Positions 35,693-45,860 are shown, numbered from the stretch's first letter. The stretch is 64,000 bases of DNA from Nodularia sp. LEGE 06071 (GCF_015207755.1 NZ_JADEWH010000001.1:372001-436000); one strand, 5' to 3'. Notes: generated by a model not told the origin, from the letters alone. Program-made: numbers and translations.

Positions 35693-36685
35693 TTATCTTC
35701 CCCATTGAAAGATGGCTGCGCCCCAAGTGAGTCCGGCACCAAAGCCAGATGCAGCGATGATGTCATTAGGTTTAATTTTGCCTTGGCGCACGGCTTCATC
35801 TAGCGCTAGGGGAATAGAGGCGGCGGAGGTATTGCCGTAATTGGCAAGATTGCTAATTACTTTGTTTTCTGGAATATTTAGGCGCTGGGCAACGGAATCA
35901 ATAATCCGCTGATTTGCTTGATGTAATACTAGCCAATCTATTTGGTCAACAGTGAGATTAGCTTGAAATAATGCTTTATCAATAATTTCTGGGACTTTTT
36001 GGACTGCAAAGCGGTAGACTTCTTTGCCGTTCATGGTTATGGGCTGGTAAGTGCCTTTGGTGATATTGACATCTGGGAGCAATTCTTGGGCAGAGGGGGC
36101 ATAAGCAAGATTGAGGTAACGGTTTTGCGTACCATCGCTTTTTAAGGAAAATCCTAATAGGCGATCGCTTTGATTCGCTTGCAATACTACCGCCCCAGCA
36201 CCATCGCCGAATAAAACACAAGTCCGCCGATCTTGCCAATCTACCCAGCGAGAGAGGATATCTGCCCCAATCAACAGTACATTTTGATAGACACCTGTTT
36301 TGATATATTGGGCAGCTGTGACTAACCCAAATACAAAACCAGAGCAAGCAGCTGTCAAATCAAAAGCTACTGCGTTTTTTGCTCCTAATTCAGCCTGAAT
36401 TTGACAAGCACTGCCAAATAAATCATCAGGGGTGGATGTCGCCAGCAAAATCAAGTCCAGGTCTGTGGCTTTAATTCCGGCAGATGCGATCGCCTGACTA
36501 GCAGCAGCAGTAGCAAGCATAGTCAAAGACTCAGATGGTAGTGCCAAACGCCGTTGACGAATTCCGGTTCTGGTAGCAATCCACTCGTCTGAAGTTTCCA
36601 CCACTTCACTCATCGCCTGGTTAGTGAGGGAACTTTTTGGGACTGCCGAGCCGCTTCCTGTAATTGCTATGCCTAACTTTTCCAC
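35693..36685 (-). CDS. fabH: Beta-ketoacyl-ACP synthase III
   Basis: A 330-residue FabH. The active-site Cys is in DLTAACSGFVFG, the His in LHQANQRI and the Asn in NYGNTSAASIP, completing the Cys-His-Asn triad. The N-terminus GIAITGSGSAVP and TRTGIRQRR are typical. It condenses acetyl-CoA with malonyl-ACP to start fatty-acid synthesis. The start is GTG at 36683-36685. It lies between plsX (118 bp upstream) and fabD (about 220 bp downstream), and the gap to fabD is almost all repeat sequence. Confidence 0.95.
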   Translation of the reverse strand: MEKLGIAITGSGSAVPKSSLTNQAMSEVVETSDEWIATRTGIRQRRLALPSESLTMLATAAASQAIASAGIKATDLDLILLATSTPDDLFGSACQIQAELGAKNAVAFDLTAACSGFVFGLVTAAQYIKTGVYQNVLLIGADILSRWVDWQDRRTCVLFGDGAGAVVLQANQSDRLLGFSLKSDGTQNRYLNLAYAPSAQELLPDVNITKGTYQPITMNGKEVYRFAVQKVPEIIDKALFQANLTVDQIDWLVLHQANQRIIDSVAQRLNIPENKVISNLANYGNTSAASIPLALDEAVRQGKIKPNDIIAASGFGAGLTWGAAIFQWGR

Positions 36686-36803
36686 TCCTACTCTCCCCAG
36701 CTATAAGCATTTTAGTCATTAGTCATCAGCCATTAGTCATTAGTCCTTTCCTATTGACCAATGACTTTTTCCAGCTATTGATCGCTAGTTTTGTGGCTAA
36801 TTC

Positions 36804-37829
36804 CTAACTGGTTTCCTGCTGTAGAATTTCATATTGGGACTGAAGTCTTTGCAGCACCTGATTGTCTACAGCTTCTTTTGCCATACGAATGGCATTAAAA
36901 ATAGAAGGAGCTTGAGAGCTACCGTGACCAATAAAACAGACTCCGGCAACGCCTAAAAGCAAAGCCCCACCATGTTCTGCGTGATCCATGCGCTGTTTAA
37001 CTCGCTTCAGGTTAGGTTTTAAAATTGCTGTCCCGATTTGACCGTGCAATCCTTGGGGTAATTCTTCCCGTAAGATTTGCAAAATCACTTCACCCACTGC
37101 TTCGGCAAATTTTAATAACACATTGCCCACAAAGCCATCGCAGACAATCACATCAAAGTTACCGGAAAGGACATCACGCCCTTCAGCATTACCAATAAAA
37201 TTAATTTGGGAATTTTCCCTGAGTAGTTGGTGGGCGCGCAGTGCTACTTCATTCCCTTTAGTATCTTCTTCACCAATATTCAACAAACCTACGTCAGGTT
37301 TGGGAACACCCAAGACATACTGGCTATATATTGACCCCATGACAGCAAACTGCTCTAAAAACTTAGGGCGGGAGTCTACATTGGCACCAACATCAAGTAT
37401 CAGTACTGGTTTTCCAGCTTTGATTGTGGGAAAAACCGTGCCAATGGCAGGGCGGTCAATTCCTGGCAATCGTCCGAGGCGAAGCAAAGCTGCTGCCATA
37501 GCTGCCCCAGAGTGTCCCGCAGAAAACACGGCATCTGCCTGTTGCTGCTTGACTAAATTCATTGCCACATTAATAGAAGCCTTGCGTTTGCGTCTAACTG
37601 CATTCAAAGGCTCCTCATCCATTGCGATCGCTTCCTCAGCAGGAACGATCTCTACCCGCTCCAAATTGGTTTTTGGGGGCAGGGCAGCTGCAATTTGTTG
37701 GGGATCACCAACTAGTAATACTTTCACACCCAATTCTTCACTTGCGCGCAGTGCGCCAGCAACGATTTCACCGGGTGCATGATCCCCTCCCATTGCGTCA
37801 ATTGCTATCCTTACGCAAGTCGATCCCAT
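36804..37829 (-). CDS. plsX: Phosphate acyltransferase PlsX
   Basis: A 341-residue PlsX: RIAIDAMGGDHAPGEIVAGAL at the N-terminus, GHSGAAMAAALL, LDVGANVDSRP and LLGVAGVCFIGHGSS. It makes acyl-phosphate from acyl-ACP for glycerolipid synthesis (the PlsX/PlsY route). It is the first gene of the plsX-fabH-fabD set. Heptamer-like TTAGTCA repeats fill part of the following gap (36711-36770). Confidence 0.95.
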   Translation of the reverse strand: MGSTCVRIAIDAMGGDHAPGEIVAGALRASEELGVKVLLVGDPQQIAAALPPKTNLERVEIVPAEEAIAMDEEPLNAVRRKRKASINVAMNLVKQQQADAVFSAGHSGAAMAAALLRLGRLPGIDRPAIGTVFPTIKAGKPVLILDVGANVDSRPKFLEQFAVMGSIYSQYVLGVPKPDVGLLNIGEEDTKGNEVALRAHQLLRENSQINFIGNAEGRDVLSGNFDVIVCDGFVGNVLLKFAEAVGEVILQILREELPQGLHGQIGTAILKPNLKRVKQRMDHAEHGGALLLGVAGVCFIGHGSSQAPSIFNAIRMAKEAVDNQVLQRLQSQYEILQQETS

Positions 37830-38104
37830 TGCTTAGAGCTATTAGAAACCTTACAAATTTTACCAGATGGCTTTGCTGAAAAACCGGAACTTTCTGACTA
37901 CCGTATTAGTCATGTCGCTATTGCAACATATTTTAGCGGACAGTTCAACATAGCACGAATTGTCAGGGAGTGGGAAGAAGCAGGGGGGCAGGGAAGAAGA
38001 GGAAAGGGGGCAGGGGGCAGGGTGCAGGGGAGAAAAGGAAAGGCAGAATACAGTGAATAAGTGCAAAATAATTTCAAATCTCCCCACTCCCTACTCCCTA
38101 CTCC

Positions 38105-39580
38105 CTACTCACTCAATACCCAATTAACCAGGGTTCGCACACCGTAACCTGTAGCACCTGAACTGTTGTAGCCGTTTTCTTTATCTGTCCAGACTGGGCC
38201 AGCAACGTCTAAATGCGCCCAAGGAGTGTCTTTGATGAACTGCTTCAAGAACAGGGACGCAGTAATAGAACCACCAGGACGCGGCCCGGTGTTTTTCATG
38301 TCCGCAATTCCTGATTTCAGCCCTTCAAAATATTTTTCTTCCATTGGCATCCGCCACAGCTTTTCACCGGCGCTTTGGGCAGCTTGTTCCAGTTGGGACG
38401 CGATCGCATCATCGGGAGTAAACAAGCCGGCAATATCTTCACCCAAGGCTACAACGCAAGCACCTGTGAGGGTGGCTAAATCAACGATCGCATCTACTCC
38501 CAATTTGTCTGCATACACCAAGGCATCAGCTAAGGTTAAACGCCCTTCTGCGTCGGTGTTGTTCACTTCTATTGTTTTGCCATTTGATGCTTTGAGGATG
38601 TCGCCTGGGTGCATGGCGTGACCGCTAATCATGTTTTCCGTGGCGGCTGAGATGAAGTGAACTTCTACATCTGGTTTGATTTGGGCAATGGCTTTGGCTG
38701 CACCCAAGGTAGCACCTGCACCGCCCATGTCAATTTTCATCATTTCGATGCCGCTACCAGCACCTTTAATATTTAGTCCGCCGGAATCAAAGGTTAAACC
38801 TTTACCAATAATTGCTAGTTTGCGTCTTGGCGTACCTTCGGGTTTGTAAGTGAGGTGAATAAATTTTGGCGGCAATTCTGAAGCTTGGGCAACTCCTAAA
38901 AAAGCTCCCATACCAAGCTTTTCGCAGTCTTCCCGTTCGAGAATTTCTATCTGGATGCCGTGTTCAGTGGCGATCGCTTGAGCTGTTTCTGCCAAGGTAA
39001 TGGGTGTTACCTCATTGGCTGGTGCTGCTACCAATTCTCTGGCTAAATTTACCCCGGAAACGATTTGATTGGCGAGGATAATGGCTGCTTCTTGTCCACC
39101 TAATCCCAGTAAATCTACGGTTTCAATTTTTGCGCCTTTATTTTCTGGCTCCGACTTAAAGCGAATGTCTTGGTAAAGTGCTAGTTGTATACCTTCTGCG
39201 ATCGCCTGAGCAGTTTCCGCCGCCTTGTTATCCCACAATGGCAAACTCAAACCCAGGTTTTTGCTTTTTTGTTTTTTTGCCACTCTAGCCACAGCCGCAG
39301 CAGCACGTCTCAGGGTTTCTAGTTTTAAAGCTTCTGGTTTTCCCAAACCGACTAAAATTACTTTACGGATGGGGCTACTAGCACTTACACGCGTAAAAAT
39401 GGTGCTGTAGGCTTTGGCTGTAAATTCTTCCTCGGCAATTAGTTCTTTTAAAACGCCGGCAAACTGCTCATCTAATTTTGCTAGTTCACCAGTTAACTCT
39501 ACTGCATCTTCAAATAATCCAATTGCCAAACTATCGCCTGCCCACTCTAGCAGAGGCGTGTTACTAGGTTGAATTTTCAT
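38105..39580 (-). CDS. pepA: Leucyl aminopeptidase (M17)
   Basis: A 491-residue M17 aminopeptidase. The C-terminal catalytic domain has the metal- and substrate-binding stretches [30 protein letters not shown] and the signature NNTDAEGRL. The N-terminal domain is the usual macro-like fold. It forms hexamers and removes N-terminal residues in the cytosol, in peptide turnover. Length and motifs are complete. Its stop codon (TAG on the minus strand, 38105-38107) lies in a CTCCCTA heptamer array (about 38081-38110). Confidence 0.95.
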   Translation of the reverse strand: MKIQPSNTPLLEWAGDSLAIGLFEDAVELTGELAKLDEQFAGVLKELIAEEEFTAKAYSTIFTRVSASSPIRKVILVGLGKPEALKLETLRRAAAAVARVAKKQKSKNLGLSLPLWDNKAAETAQAIAEGIQLALYQDIRFKSEPENKGAKIETVDLLGLGGQEAAIILANQIVSGVNLARELVAAPANEVTPITLAETAQAIATEHGIQIEILEREDCEKLGMGAFLGVAQASELPPKFIHLTYKPEGTPRRKLAIIGKGLTFDSGGLNIKGAGSGIEMMKIDMGGAGATLGAAKAIAQIKPDVEVHFISAATENMISGHAMHPGDILKASNGKTIEVNNTDAEGRLTLADALVYADKLGVDAIVDLATLTGACVVALGEDIAGLFTPDDAIASQLEQAAQSAGEKLWRMPMEEKYFEGLKSGIADMKNTGPRPGGSITASLFLKQFIKDTPWAHLDVAGPVWTDKENGYNSSGATGYGVRTLVNWVLSE

Positions 39581-39654
39581 TTTGTGATTTTATCTAAGTT
39601 TTCCTGCTTGTACCAGTATCTCTTAAAATTCTTTTTTCTTGGCTGAAAGCTCTC

Positions 39655-39990
39655 TTAAGCAACGCCATACCCTGTATAGGGACGTTTGTATGGGGGATGT
39701 AGCCCTAGAACTATATCTTCTTTAGGAATGCCCATCTCTAATAGTTCTTGACCAACATCAATATCAGTTGTGTTCTGTTGAAGCCAGATTTTGCCGTCTT
39801 TAATATCAAAGTGCAGGATCGTGTGATAAACACGCTTTAAGCCTTTCCAACCCACTCTCATGAGTTGGTAATGGTCTCGCACTGAGTCAAAAAATAGCTC
39901 GTTTTCTACATCTTCTTCGTGGGATTTATACTGACTATGTTTTTCTAAAAGAGTTTGGATGCAGGAACGATAAATCTCTAGCTTCTCCAT
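39655..39990 (-). CDS. xisI: XisI family protein (fdxN-element excision controlling factor type)
   Basis: A 111-residue XisI: MEKLEIYRSCIQTLLEKHSQY, VYHTILHFDIKDGKIWLQQNTTDIDVGQELLEMGIPKEDIVLGLHPPYKRPYTGY. In Anabaena 7120, XisH and XisI are needed together with the XisF recombinase for excision of the fdxN element, but xisHI pairs are also numerous elsewhere in cyanobacterial genomes without a recombinase. It overlaps the end of xisH by 13 bp, so the pair is translationally coupled. No recombinase or nif gene is near, so this is one of the free-standing pairs. Confidence 0.92.
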   Translation of the reverse strand: MEKLEIYRSCIQTLLEKHSQYKSHEEDVENELFFDSVRDHYQLMRVGWKGLKRVYHTILHFDIKDGKIWLQQNTTDIDVGQELLEMGIPKEDIVLGLHPPYKRPYTGYGVA

Positions 39991-40394
39991 TGCACAATTT
40001 CCTCAGTTACAGGTTCGTAAACAATGAGTTTTAATTGATAGCGATTGATGATCATCTGAGCAAATTGACTTTGAAAGAAGGTTTCATAAGTTTCTAGGGG
40101 AATTGCCAAGTAGAGCAGACGCTCAGGTTCATTCACTTCCAGCATAATTCTATAGTTCAGGAATTGTCCCAAAGCCGTATGGAAATCACTAATAGCTGAA
40201 GTCCCAATAAAGCTTTTAATCTCCACGGCAATTTTCTCTTCACCTCGCTCGGCTGCAATCAACCGCTCGGCGGCTAAATCAATTTTGACTTTGACTTCTT
40301 CCCATTCCAGTTGAAGTGGATCATCCGTAATTATCCACTGGTCTTTTTCTAATCCACGTCTGACTGCTTCGTGAAACAAGTCTTTTGCCGACAT
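39978..40394 (-). CDS. xisH: XisH family protein, PD-(D/E)XK-type nuclease fold
   Basis: A 138-residue XisH starting MSAKDLFHEAVRRGLEKDQWIITDDPL from ATG 40394; an upstream TTG at 40400 is less likely. The core IDLAAERLIAAERGEEKIAVEIKSF has the Asp and Glu-x-Lys spacing of the PD-(D/E)XK nuclease superfamily. It forms a coupled pair with XisI. In the known system it controls excision of a DNA element; in free-standing pairs the role is unknown, and a toxin/antitoxin-like or endonuclease function is possible. The EcsC-like gene is 36 bp upstream. Confidence 0.92.
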   Translation of the reverse strand: MSAKDLFHEAVRRGLEKDQWIITDDPLQLEWEEVKVKIDLAAERLIAAERGEEKIAVEIKSFIGTSAISDFHTALGQFLNYRIMLEVNEPERLLYLAIPLETYETFFQSQFAQMIINRYQLKLIVYEPVTEEIVQWRS

Positions 40395-40430
40395 CACCAA
40401 CCTCTAGAAGAACTCGCTCATATTAATAAT

Positions 40431-41591
40431 TTACGAGTTTTCAATACCCTTAAGTTGGGAAATTTTCTCACACTGGGCTAATAAAGGACTGGACAAATCA
40501 GGATTTTCTTGGGCAATTTTTTGACATCTAGCTACTAAAGCAATGGCAAAATCAGGATTGAGTTGTGTTAATAGCTGATCTAAAGGCTGGGGTGATTTGA
40601 TGTTTTGAGCAATCTCTTGCAATGATTCATCACTCAAATTAGCAGCTTTTAATTCTGGTAAAATTTCTTCCCAAGTCTTCTGAGGATAACTGGCGAGGAT
40701 CATTTGCACTAAAATTTTATCCATAATTGCTTCTTGCGCTAAAGCAGTTTCTAGATACTCTTCACTTTCTGCTTGTAAGGTGGCTAACGTTTCTGGGGAA
40801 GTTAGGGAAGTTGATTCATCTAGCTTGGCTTCATAAAATCGACAAGCTGCATATCCCAAAGAATAGATCATTGTGGCATTGGAGCTAGTGGCGATCGCCG
40901 CACCAGCAAACGGCACATTTCGCAGCAAACCTAAACCGCCCAATCTCAGAAGGCGACCACCACCCAAACCCAAGCCAAAAATTCCCAAAACTTCACCCTT
41001 CCGAGCGGGATCTTTTAAATCTAAACCATAAACCGCAGCAATTTCATAAATCATTTCTGACTGTAATTTTGTAGTTGCTGCCAAATCAATGGCTAACAAC
41101 GCCGCCGCGACTCCAGGTAAAATACTACTGGCTAAACCAATCCCTCCGGCTTTGGTGGCTTTGTCAATCATGATCCTGTGGGCGATTTCACTGGGTGATT
41201 CGTGAGGATACTTTTGCTTGAGCTGATTTACAGATGCTGCGGCTTTTTCCAAATTGACACTTTCACTAGGGCTAATCAACCAATTGAGATTTAATACCCC
41301 AGTTAGTTTTCTAATTAACCAATTTTCGCTGATGTGATGAACTACATCACCAGTACTTTGAGTACCTTTTTCAATTAATTTATATGTTTGTTTTGCAGCA
41401 ACTACTCCCGCCCCAATGGATGTATCTAAAACAATTTTGCCAGCTTCGGCGGCGGTATGGGTAATTGCTTCTCCTACCTTACCAACCGCCTGGACAGTTT
41501 CAGCCAAAGACTCGCATACAGATTTATGGTCTTCTGTGGGTGAATTATCTGATTTGTTCACCTCTATTTCTGGTTGGGATTTCTCTGCCAT
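40431..41591 (-). CDS. Large helical protein with Gly-rich hydrophobic core (possibly EcsC-like)
   Basis: A 386-residue protein. Residues 60-130 and 170-270 contain Gly/Ala-rich hydrophobic stretches (GGIGLASSILPGVAAALLAIDLAATTKLQSEMIYEIAAVYGLDL, LGIFGLGLGGGRLLRLGGLGLL) reminiscent of EcsC-family proteins. The C-terminal 110 residues are helical and Leu-rich with a repeat-like PELKAANLSDESLQEIAQNI pattern. The N-terminus is polar. It may associate with membranes without a classic signal. The family assignment is tentative and the function unknown. It is upstream of xisH by 36 bp, possibly in one transcript. Confidence 0.7.
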   Translation of the reverse strand: MAEKSQPEIEVNKSDNSPTEDHKSVCESLAETVQAVGKVGEAITHTAAEAGKIVLDTSIGAGVVAAKQTYKLIEKGTQSTGDVVHHISENWLIRKLTGVLNLNWLISPSESVNLEKAAASVNQLKQKYPHESPSEIAHRIMIDKATKAGGIGLASSILPGVAAALLAIDLAATTKLQSEMIYEIAAVYGLDLKDPARKGEVLGIFGLGLGGGRLLRLGGLGLLRNVPFAGAAIATSSNATMIYSLGYAACRFYEAKLDESTSLTSPETLATLQAESEEYLETALAQEAIMDKILVQMILASYPQKTWEEILPELKAANLSDESLQEIAQNIKSPQPLDQLLTQLNPDFAIALVARCQKIAQENPDLSSPLLAQCEKISQLKGIENS

Positions 41592-41765
41592 TGTTAAGCA
41601 CCATATTAATAACCTCTTGTTTCAGTTGTAGCGAAAATGGCATGAGCTGACATCCTCCAGAATGAGCAAATTTAAAGGTCATTAGTCATTAGTCATTGGT
41701 CATTGGGAAGTTGCCGTCTTCCCCCCTGCTCCCTGCTCCCTGCTCCCCTGCCTCCTACTCCCCTC

Positions 41766-42587
41766 TCAACCCTTAGTCTCTAACTCTTTAAATGTTTTCA
41801 CCGGATGTTCTACAAAATTTTGATCCAGCAAGATTTTATAGAGATTAATATTATGTTCTAGTAAACAGGCGTGTCCACTGTCAGGTAATACAGCCATCTT
41901 GGGGTTAGGTAAAATACTTACCAAGCGTCTGGCTTCGTGTACTGAGGGCAAAAGGCGATCGCCTGCACCGGCAATTAGCAAAACTGCTTGAGTTAGTCGG
42001 CGTAACTGGGCTTCAGTTACATTAAATTCCTTCAGGAGAGACAATCGCCAGTTAACTGTGGCTGGGGGTACGGAACGCATGGTTTTTAGCAGTTCGTGAC
42101 GCAGATGGCGGGGAATACGTGCCAAGGATGCCAGAAAGGGTAATAACCCTAGTGCGCCAATTTCATAAAAGTATTCTGGGACAAAGTAAGTAAATTGGGA
42201 TGTCCAAGTCAACCAAGGACGCAGCTGAAAGGCAGATGCTGGGTTAATCAGGATGATCCGCTTAAATAACTGTGGTGCTTGGGTTGCTACTTTCATTGCC
42301 AAACAACCCCCAAAGGACTCGCCACACAGGTAAACTGGTCTTTGAGAGCTTTTTTCTAATTCGGCATGGATCAAGTCCAAGACGTTATTGCTTAACACTT
42401 CCCAGGTGGTGAGGTCTTGTCTGGGAATCGCCAAACACCGGACATCAAAGCCCACTTCTAAGCCAGCAGTTTGCGATCGCAATAATTCACCAGTTCCATC
42501 CAATCCTGGTAAATACACAAACAGAGGATATTCTAGTTTGACTCGGTTAGGAGTCAGGAAACACGGCTTTAGCTCAACTTTTGGCAT
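41766..42587 (-). CDS. Alpha/beta hydrolase
   Basis: About 273 residues: PLFVYLPGLDGTGELLRSQTAG near the N-terminus, the nucleophile elbow GESFGG, the acid in LIAGAGDRLLPS and the His in LPDSGHACLLEH. All three catalytic positions are present. The segment between strands suggests esterase or lipase-type activity like plant/cyanobacterial phytyl-ester or esterase (PES/DGAT-type) relatives, one of which is typically followed by an acyltransferase. Here a separate acyltransferase gene (42991-43716) lies upstream on the same strand, which supports a lipid-acyl role. ATG 42587 is preferred to the TTG at 42605. Confidence 0.85.
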   Translation of the reverse strand: MPKVELKPCFLTPNRVKLEYPLFVYLPGLDGTGELLRSQTAGLEVGFDVRCLAIPRQDLTTWEVLSNNVLDLIHAELEKSSQRPVYLCGESFGGCLAMKVATQAPQLFKRIILINPASAFQLRPWLTWTSQFTYFVPEYFYEIGALGLLPFLASLARIPRHLRHELLKTMRSVPPATVNWRLSLLKEFNVTEAQLRRLTQAVLLIAGAGDRLLPSVHEARRLVSILPNPKMAVLPDSGHACLLEHNINLYKILLDQNFVEHPVKTFKELETKG

Positions 42588-42990
42588 GGTCAAATTTAAA
42601 TTCAACTTTTTGGTTTTATGATAAAATCATATCGTCTGTAGTAAAAACCACATTGAATATAACTTAAATAGTTAAAATCAAATACATTTATAAAAAAGCA
42701 TTAGATTAATTACCTGGTCAAGGATAGACAAATCAACTTTAAAATACTCGTTTAAAACCTATTTGTGATGTTTCCCAAAAACTTTTATGAAAATGCCACA
42801 GGATCAAATATAACTTTTTTCATTGAGTAGGAAAAAAAGGTGATCATACCCCTAATATCAGGAAATGCTAAAGGCGTATTTTAATACGCAGCTTGTGTTT
42901 AAATCATGGTTGAAATTCCCCTAAAAAATAATTCTCAATTTTCAATTTTTCCACCCTGGAATCGTTGATATATCAACAATATCCCATTGT
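42588..42990. other. Intergenic region with a perfect 7-bp dyad
   Basis: About 400 bp, A/T-rich, upstream of the hydrolase gene and downstream of the acyltransferase gene. A perfect dyad GCGTATT-TT-AATACGC sits at 42874-42889 and could be an operator or weak terminator hairpin. Nothing else is supported. Confidence 0.5.
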
Positions 42991-43716
42991 TTAATCACAA
43001 CCTTGCTTTAGTAAACTGGCAATCTCATCATGGCAATGTTCAGTTAGTTCATTCACCACATTTTTCGCTTGTTTACCGTGATATTTCCGTTGATGTTGTG
43101 GTGTTATCCAATAAGGGTGACCAATTAACACAGCCACCCGACGATAGATCACCAAGGGATGTAAACCTCCTTGATTAAATAAAGGTTCTGAAGGGTCAAA
43201 GAAACTTAACAGTCGTAGAGGTAAACCATGAGTATTTACTTCTTCCAGGGAAGCGATCGCAATTGGTAAAATTGCTAAATCTTCCACATTAGACCGCAAT
43301 GCTAAATGAGCAAATCCTCGGTGAAATTCACCTATTTGATTGGGCTGAGTAGATGTCACCATTGGGAGAGTTCCTTCAGGAAAAACACCCACCATCTGCT
43401 TTGACTGTAAAATTATCTGTGACTGTTCAAAAAAGCTTTGCTGGCGGTTGGGCTGATCCTCTAAGGGAAAGCCGCCTAATTGTCCCGTGACAATCTCCCG
43501 CATGACTGGGACTTGTCCCATATAGTGATGGCAAGCAAAGCGAATTGGTCTGGATAGCGCCGACATTAAAATCAGTGCATCCATAAAGCTACGGTGATTG
43601 CTGACTACTAAAACGCTAGCATCCTTGGGAATGCGATTTTCGTAATAGCGAAACATTTGCGTTGATAACGCCGCCAGGAAATAGCGAGAAAGATCCAAGG
43701 GACTATTTGGACTCAT
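42991..43716 (-). CDS. PlsC-like glycerol-phosphate or lysophospholipid acyltransferase
   Basis: A 241-residue acyltransferase with NHRSFMDALIL (HxxxxD) and FPEGTLP (block III). The region between the motifs is shorter than in classical PlsC, and the C-terminal part is divergent, with a basic tail (PQHQRKYHGKQAKN). It may be a paralogue specialised for another acceptor. It is transcribed in the same direction as the alpha/beta hydrolase gene, 403 bp upstream of it. The plsC gene at 32.0-32.7 kb is more typical, so this one is less certain in substrate. Confidence 0.85.
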   Translation of the reverse strand: MSPNSPLDLSRYFLAALSTQMFRYYENRIPKDASVLVVSNHRSFMDALILMSALSRPIRFACHHYMGQVPVMREIVTGQLGGFPLEDQPNRQQSFFEQSQIILQSKQMVGVFPEGTLPMVTSTQPNQIGEFHRGFAHLALRSNVEDLAILPIAIASLEEVNTHGLPLRLLSFFDPSEPLFNQGGLHPLVIYRRVAVLIGHPYWITPQHQRKYHGKQAKNVVNELTEHCHDEIASLLKQGCD

Positions 43717-44096
43717 ACCTACATTAATATATTTTTTCCAAAAATATCGCAGCTGATATTAACTTGATTTTTACATTTTTTTATTGATACTCAGGCAGTC
43801 TTCAGGTAGAAAAATTTTATCCATAAAGGTAGCTACGGTTTCAAACTTTAGATATATGTATTCACAGTCACTATTATTATGATAGCAATCATTAGAAATA
43901 ATTATGAATAAATGAATGATGTTTTGTGAGTATATGCTAGCCGGATTTATACATATCAATAAAAAATTCTTGTCATCAGAAATTTGCTAATATTAAGTTA
44001 TGGTTAGTCAAACAAGTAGTAGTATTATATAATTGCGTAGATTTACCAGTAAAAGTAAAATAGAAAACGTTTTAATAATTTATTTTTTTATTTTGT
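43717..44096. other. Intergenic region upstream of metG
   Basis: 380 bp, very A/T-rich, between divergent genes. One 62-codon minus-strand frame (43771-43959) has unusual composition and is not believed. I see no T-box or other leader RNA (T-boxes are not expected in cyanobacteria), and no repeat. Confidence 0.4.
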
Positions 44097-45698
44097 ATGG
44101 ATTTAGTGGATAAAACAGAAAAAAGATTTGCATTGACAACACCCCTATATTATGTAAATGATGTTCCTCACGTTGGCAGTGCTTACACAACGATAGCAGC
44201 AGACGTGGTGGCGCGGTTTCACAGGCTGTTAGGGCATCAGGTATTGCTGATTACAGGTACAGATGAACACGGGCAGAAAATTCAGCGTTCAGCAGAGAGT
44301 TTAGGGAAACCGCCACAAGAGTTTTGTGATCAAATTGTGCCTAGCTTTATCAAGTTATGGCAGTTATTAAATATTCAATATGATCGTTTTAGTCGGACTA
44401 CTGCTTCCCGTCATGAAGCCATCGTCAAAGAGTTCTTCTTGCGAGTCTGGGAAAAAGGCGACATCTACCAAGGAAAACAGAAAGGTTGGTACTGCGTATC
44501 CTGCGAAGAATTTAAAGAAGAACGGGAACTACTAGAGGGAAAGCGCTGCCCTATTCATACTAACAAGGAAGTTGAGTGGCGGGACGAGCAAAACTACTTT
44601 TTCCGCCTATCTAATTATCAAGCCCAACTAGAAGAATTTTACCAATCTCGACCAGATTTTATTCAACCAGAAAGTCGTCGAAATGAAGTCTTGAGCTTTG
44701 TCAGCCAAGGGTTACAGGATTTTTCCATTTCGCGGGTAAATCTCGACTGGGGTTTTCCTGTCCCAGTTGATCCCCAGCATACCCTTTATGTTTGGTTTGA
44801 CGCGTTGCTAGCTTATGTCACAGCATTACTAGAACCAGATGCAGAAGCAACTTTAGCCAACGCCTTAGAAACTTGGTGGCCAATCAACCTACATTTAATT
44901 GGTAAAGATATCCTCCGATTCCATGCAGTTTATTGGCCGGCCATGCTGATGTCGGCTGGTTTACCCTTACCAGAAAAAGTATTTGGGCATGGGTTTTTGA
45001 CTAAAGATGGTCAAAAAATGGGTAAGTCTCTGGGTAATACCCTCGATCCCATCGGGCTAGTTCAAAGTTATGGTAGTGATGCCGTTCGTTATTACTTCCT
45101 TAAGGAAATCGAATTTGGCAAAGATGGCGATTTTAATGAAGTTAGATTCATTAATGTTTTGAATGCAGATTTGGCTAATGACTTAGGTAATTTGCTCAAT
45201 CGCAACTTAAACATGGTGAAGAAATACTGTACTGGTGATGGACTAACAATTGCAAATGAAGGCATTAATGACGAAAATCCGTTGAAAGCGATTGGTTTAC
45301 GTCTAGGGGACAAGGTACAACAAGCTTATGAAGCGCTAGCTTTTAACCAAGCCTGCGAAGCTATCCTGTTGCTGGTACGAACCAGTAATAAGTTTATTGA
45401 TGATCAAGCCCCTTGGTCACTATATAAACAAGGAAAGCAGCAAGAAGTGGAAACGGTACTTTACGCAGTTCTAGAATCTGTTAGACTAGCAGCTTATCTT
45501 CTGTCCCCAGTAATTCCGAATATCAGTAACGCTATTTATCAGCAGCTGGGCTTTGGAATTGACTTTAATGATCAAATAAAAACTTCAATGCTTGCCCCTT
45601 TTGCTATCCATGCAAAATGGGGGGTACTAACCAGTGAACAATCGTTGGGTAAACCACAACCCGTCTTTAAGCGCATAGAAATTGCCAAAAACGATTAG
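44097..45698 (+). CDS. metG: Methionyl-tRNA synthetase
   Basis: A 533-residue class I synthetase. The HIGH motif appears as PHVGS after ALTTPLYYVNDV, the zinc knuckle is WYCVSCEEF...CPIH and the KMSKS loop is KMGKSLGNTLDP. The C-terminal anticodon-binding helices follow. It lacks the C-terminal tRNA-binding (OB) extension found in E. coli-type enzymes; this short form is normal for cyanobacteria. It charges tRNA-Met for initiation and elongation. ATG 44097 gives MDLVDKTEKRFALTTP. Confidence 0.95.
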   Translation: MDLVDKTEKRFALTTPLYYVNDVPHVGSAYTTIAADVVARFHRLLGHQVLLITGTDEHGQKIQRSAESLGKPPQEFCDQIVPSFIKLWQLLNIQYDRFSRTTASRHEAIVKEFFLRVWEKGDIYQGKQKGWYCVSCEEFKEERELLEGKRCPIHTNKEVEWRDEQNYFFRLSNYQAQLEEFYQSRPDFIQPESRRNEVLSFVSQGLQDFSISRVNLDWGFPVPVDPQHTLYVWFDALLAYVTALLEPDAEATLANALETWWPINLHLIGKDILRFHAVYWPAMLMSAGLPLPEKVFGHGFLTKDGQKMGKSLGNTLDPIGLVQSYGSDAVRYYFLKEIEFGKDGDFNEVRFINVLNADLANDLGNLLNRNLNMVKKYCTGDGLTIANEGINDENPLKAIGLRLGDKVQQAYEALAFNQACEAILLLVRTSNKFIDDQAPWSLYKQGKQQEVETVLYAVLESVRLAAYLLSPVIPNISNAIYQQLGFGIDFNDQIKTSMLAPFAIHAKWGVLTSEQSLGKPQPVFKRIEIAKND

Positions 45699-45860
45699 TA
45701 TTTTTAATTTTTCATCATTTTTCGATTCTGTTGAATTTCTTAATTTTCTCAAAAAACTGATCGGGGCTTAAGTTACTTAGCTCCGAAACCTTATCATAAG
45801 CTGTTCTAGCATAACATCTCGAAAAAACAGTATCAAATATAACAAGCATAATAATGAGGT

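Noticed and set aside
35427-35803. Three overlapping frames with repeated SFVICHL units
   Set aside because: They translate the (GTCATTT)22 array in three frames; not genuine proteins.
37123-37782. 219-codon plus-strand frame inside plsX
   Set aside because: Antisense to a complete PlsX; Ser/Pro-rich composition typical of shadow frames.
39655-40394. Edge of an fdxN-type excision element
   Set aside because: No XisF-like recombinase, nif gene or paired recombination site is present; orphan xisHI pairs are common.
43771-43959. 62-codon minus-strand frame upstream of metG
   Set aside because: Ile/Asn/Tyr-rich from A/T-rich DNA, no ribosome-binding site and no motif.
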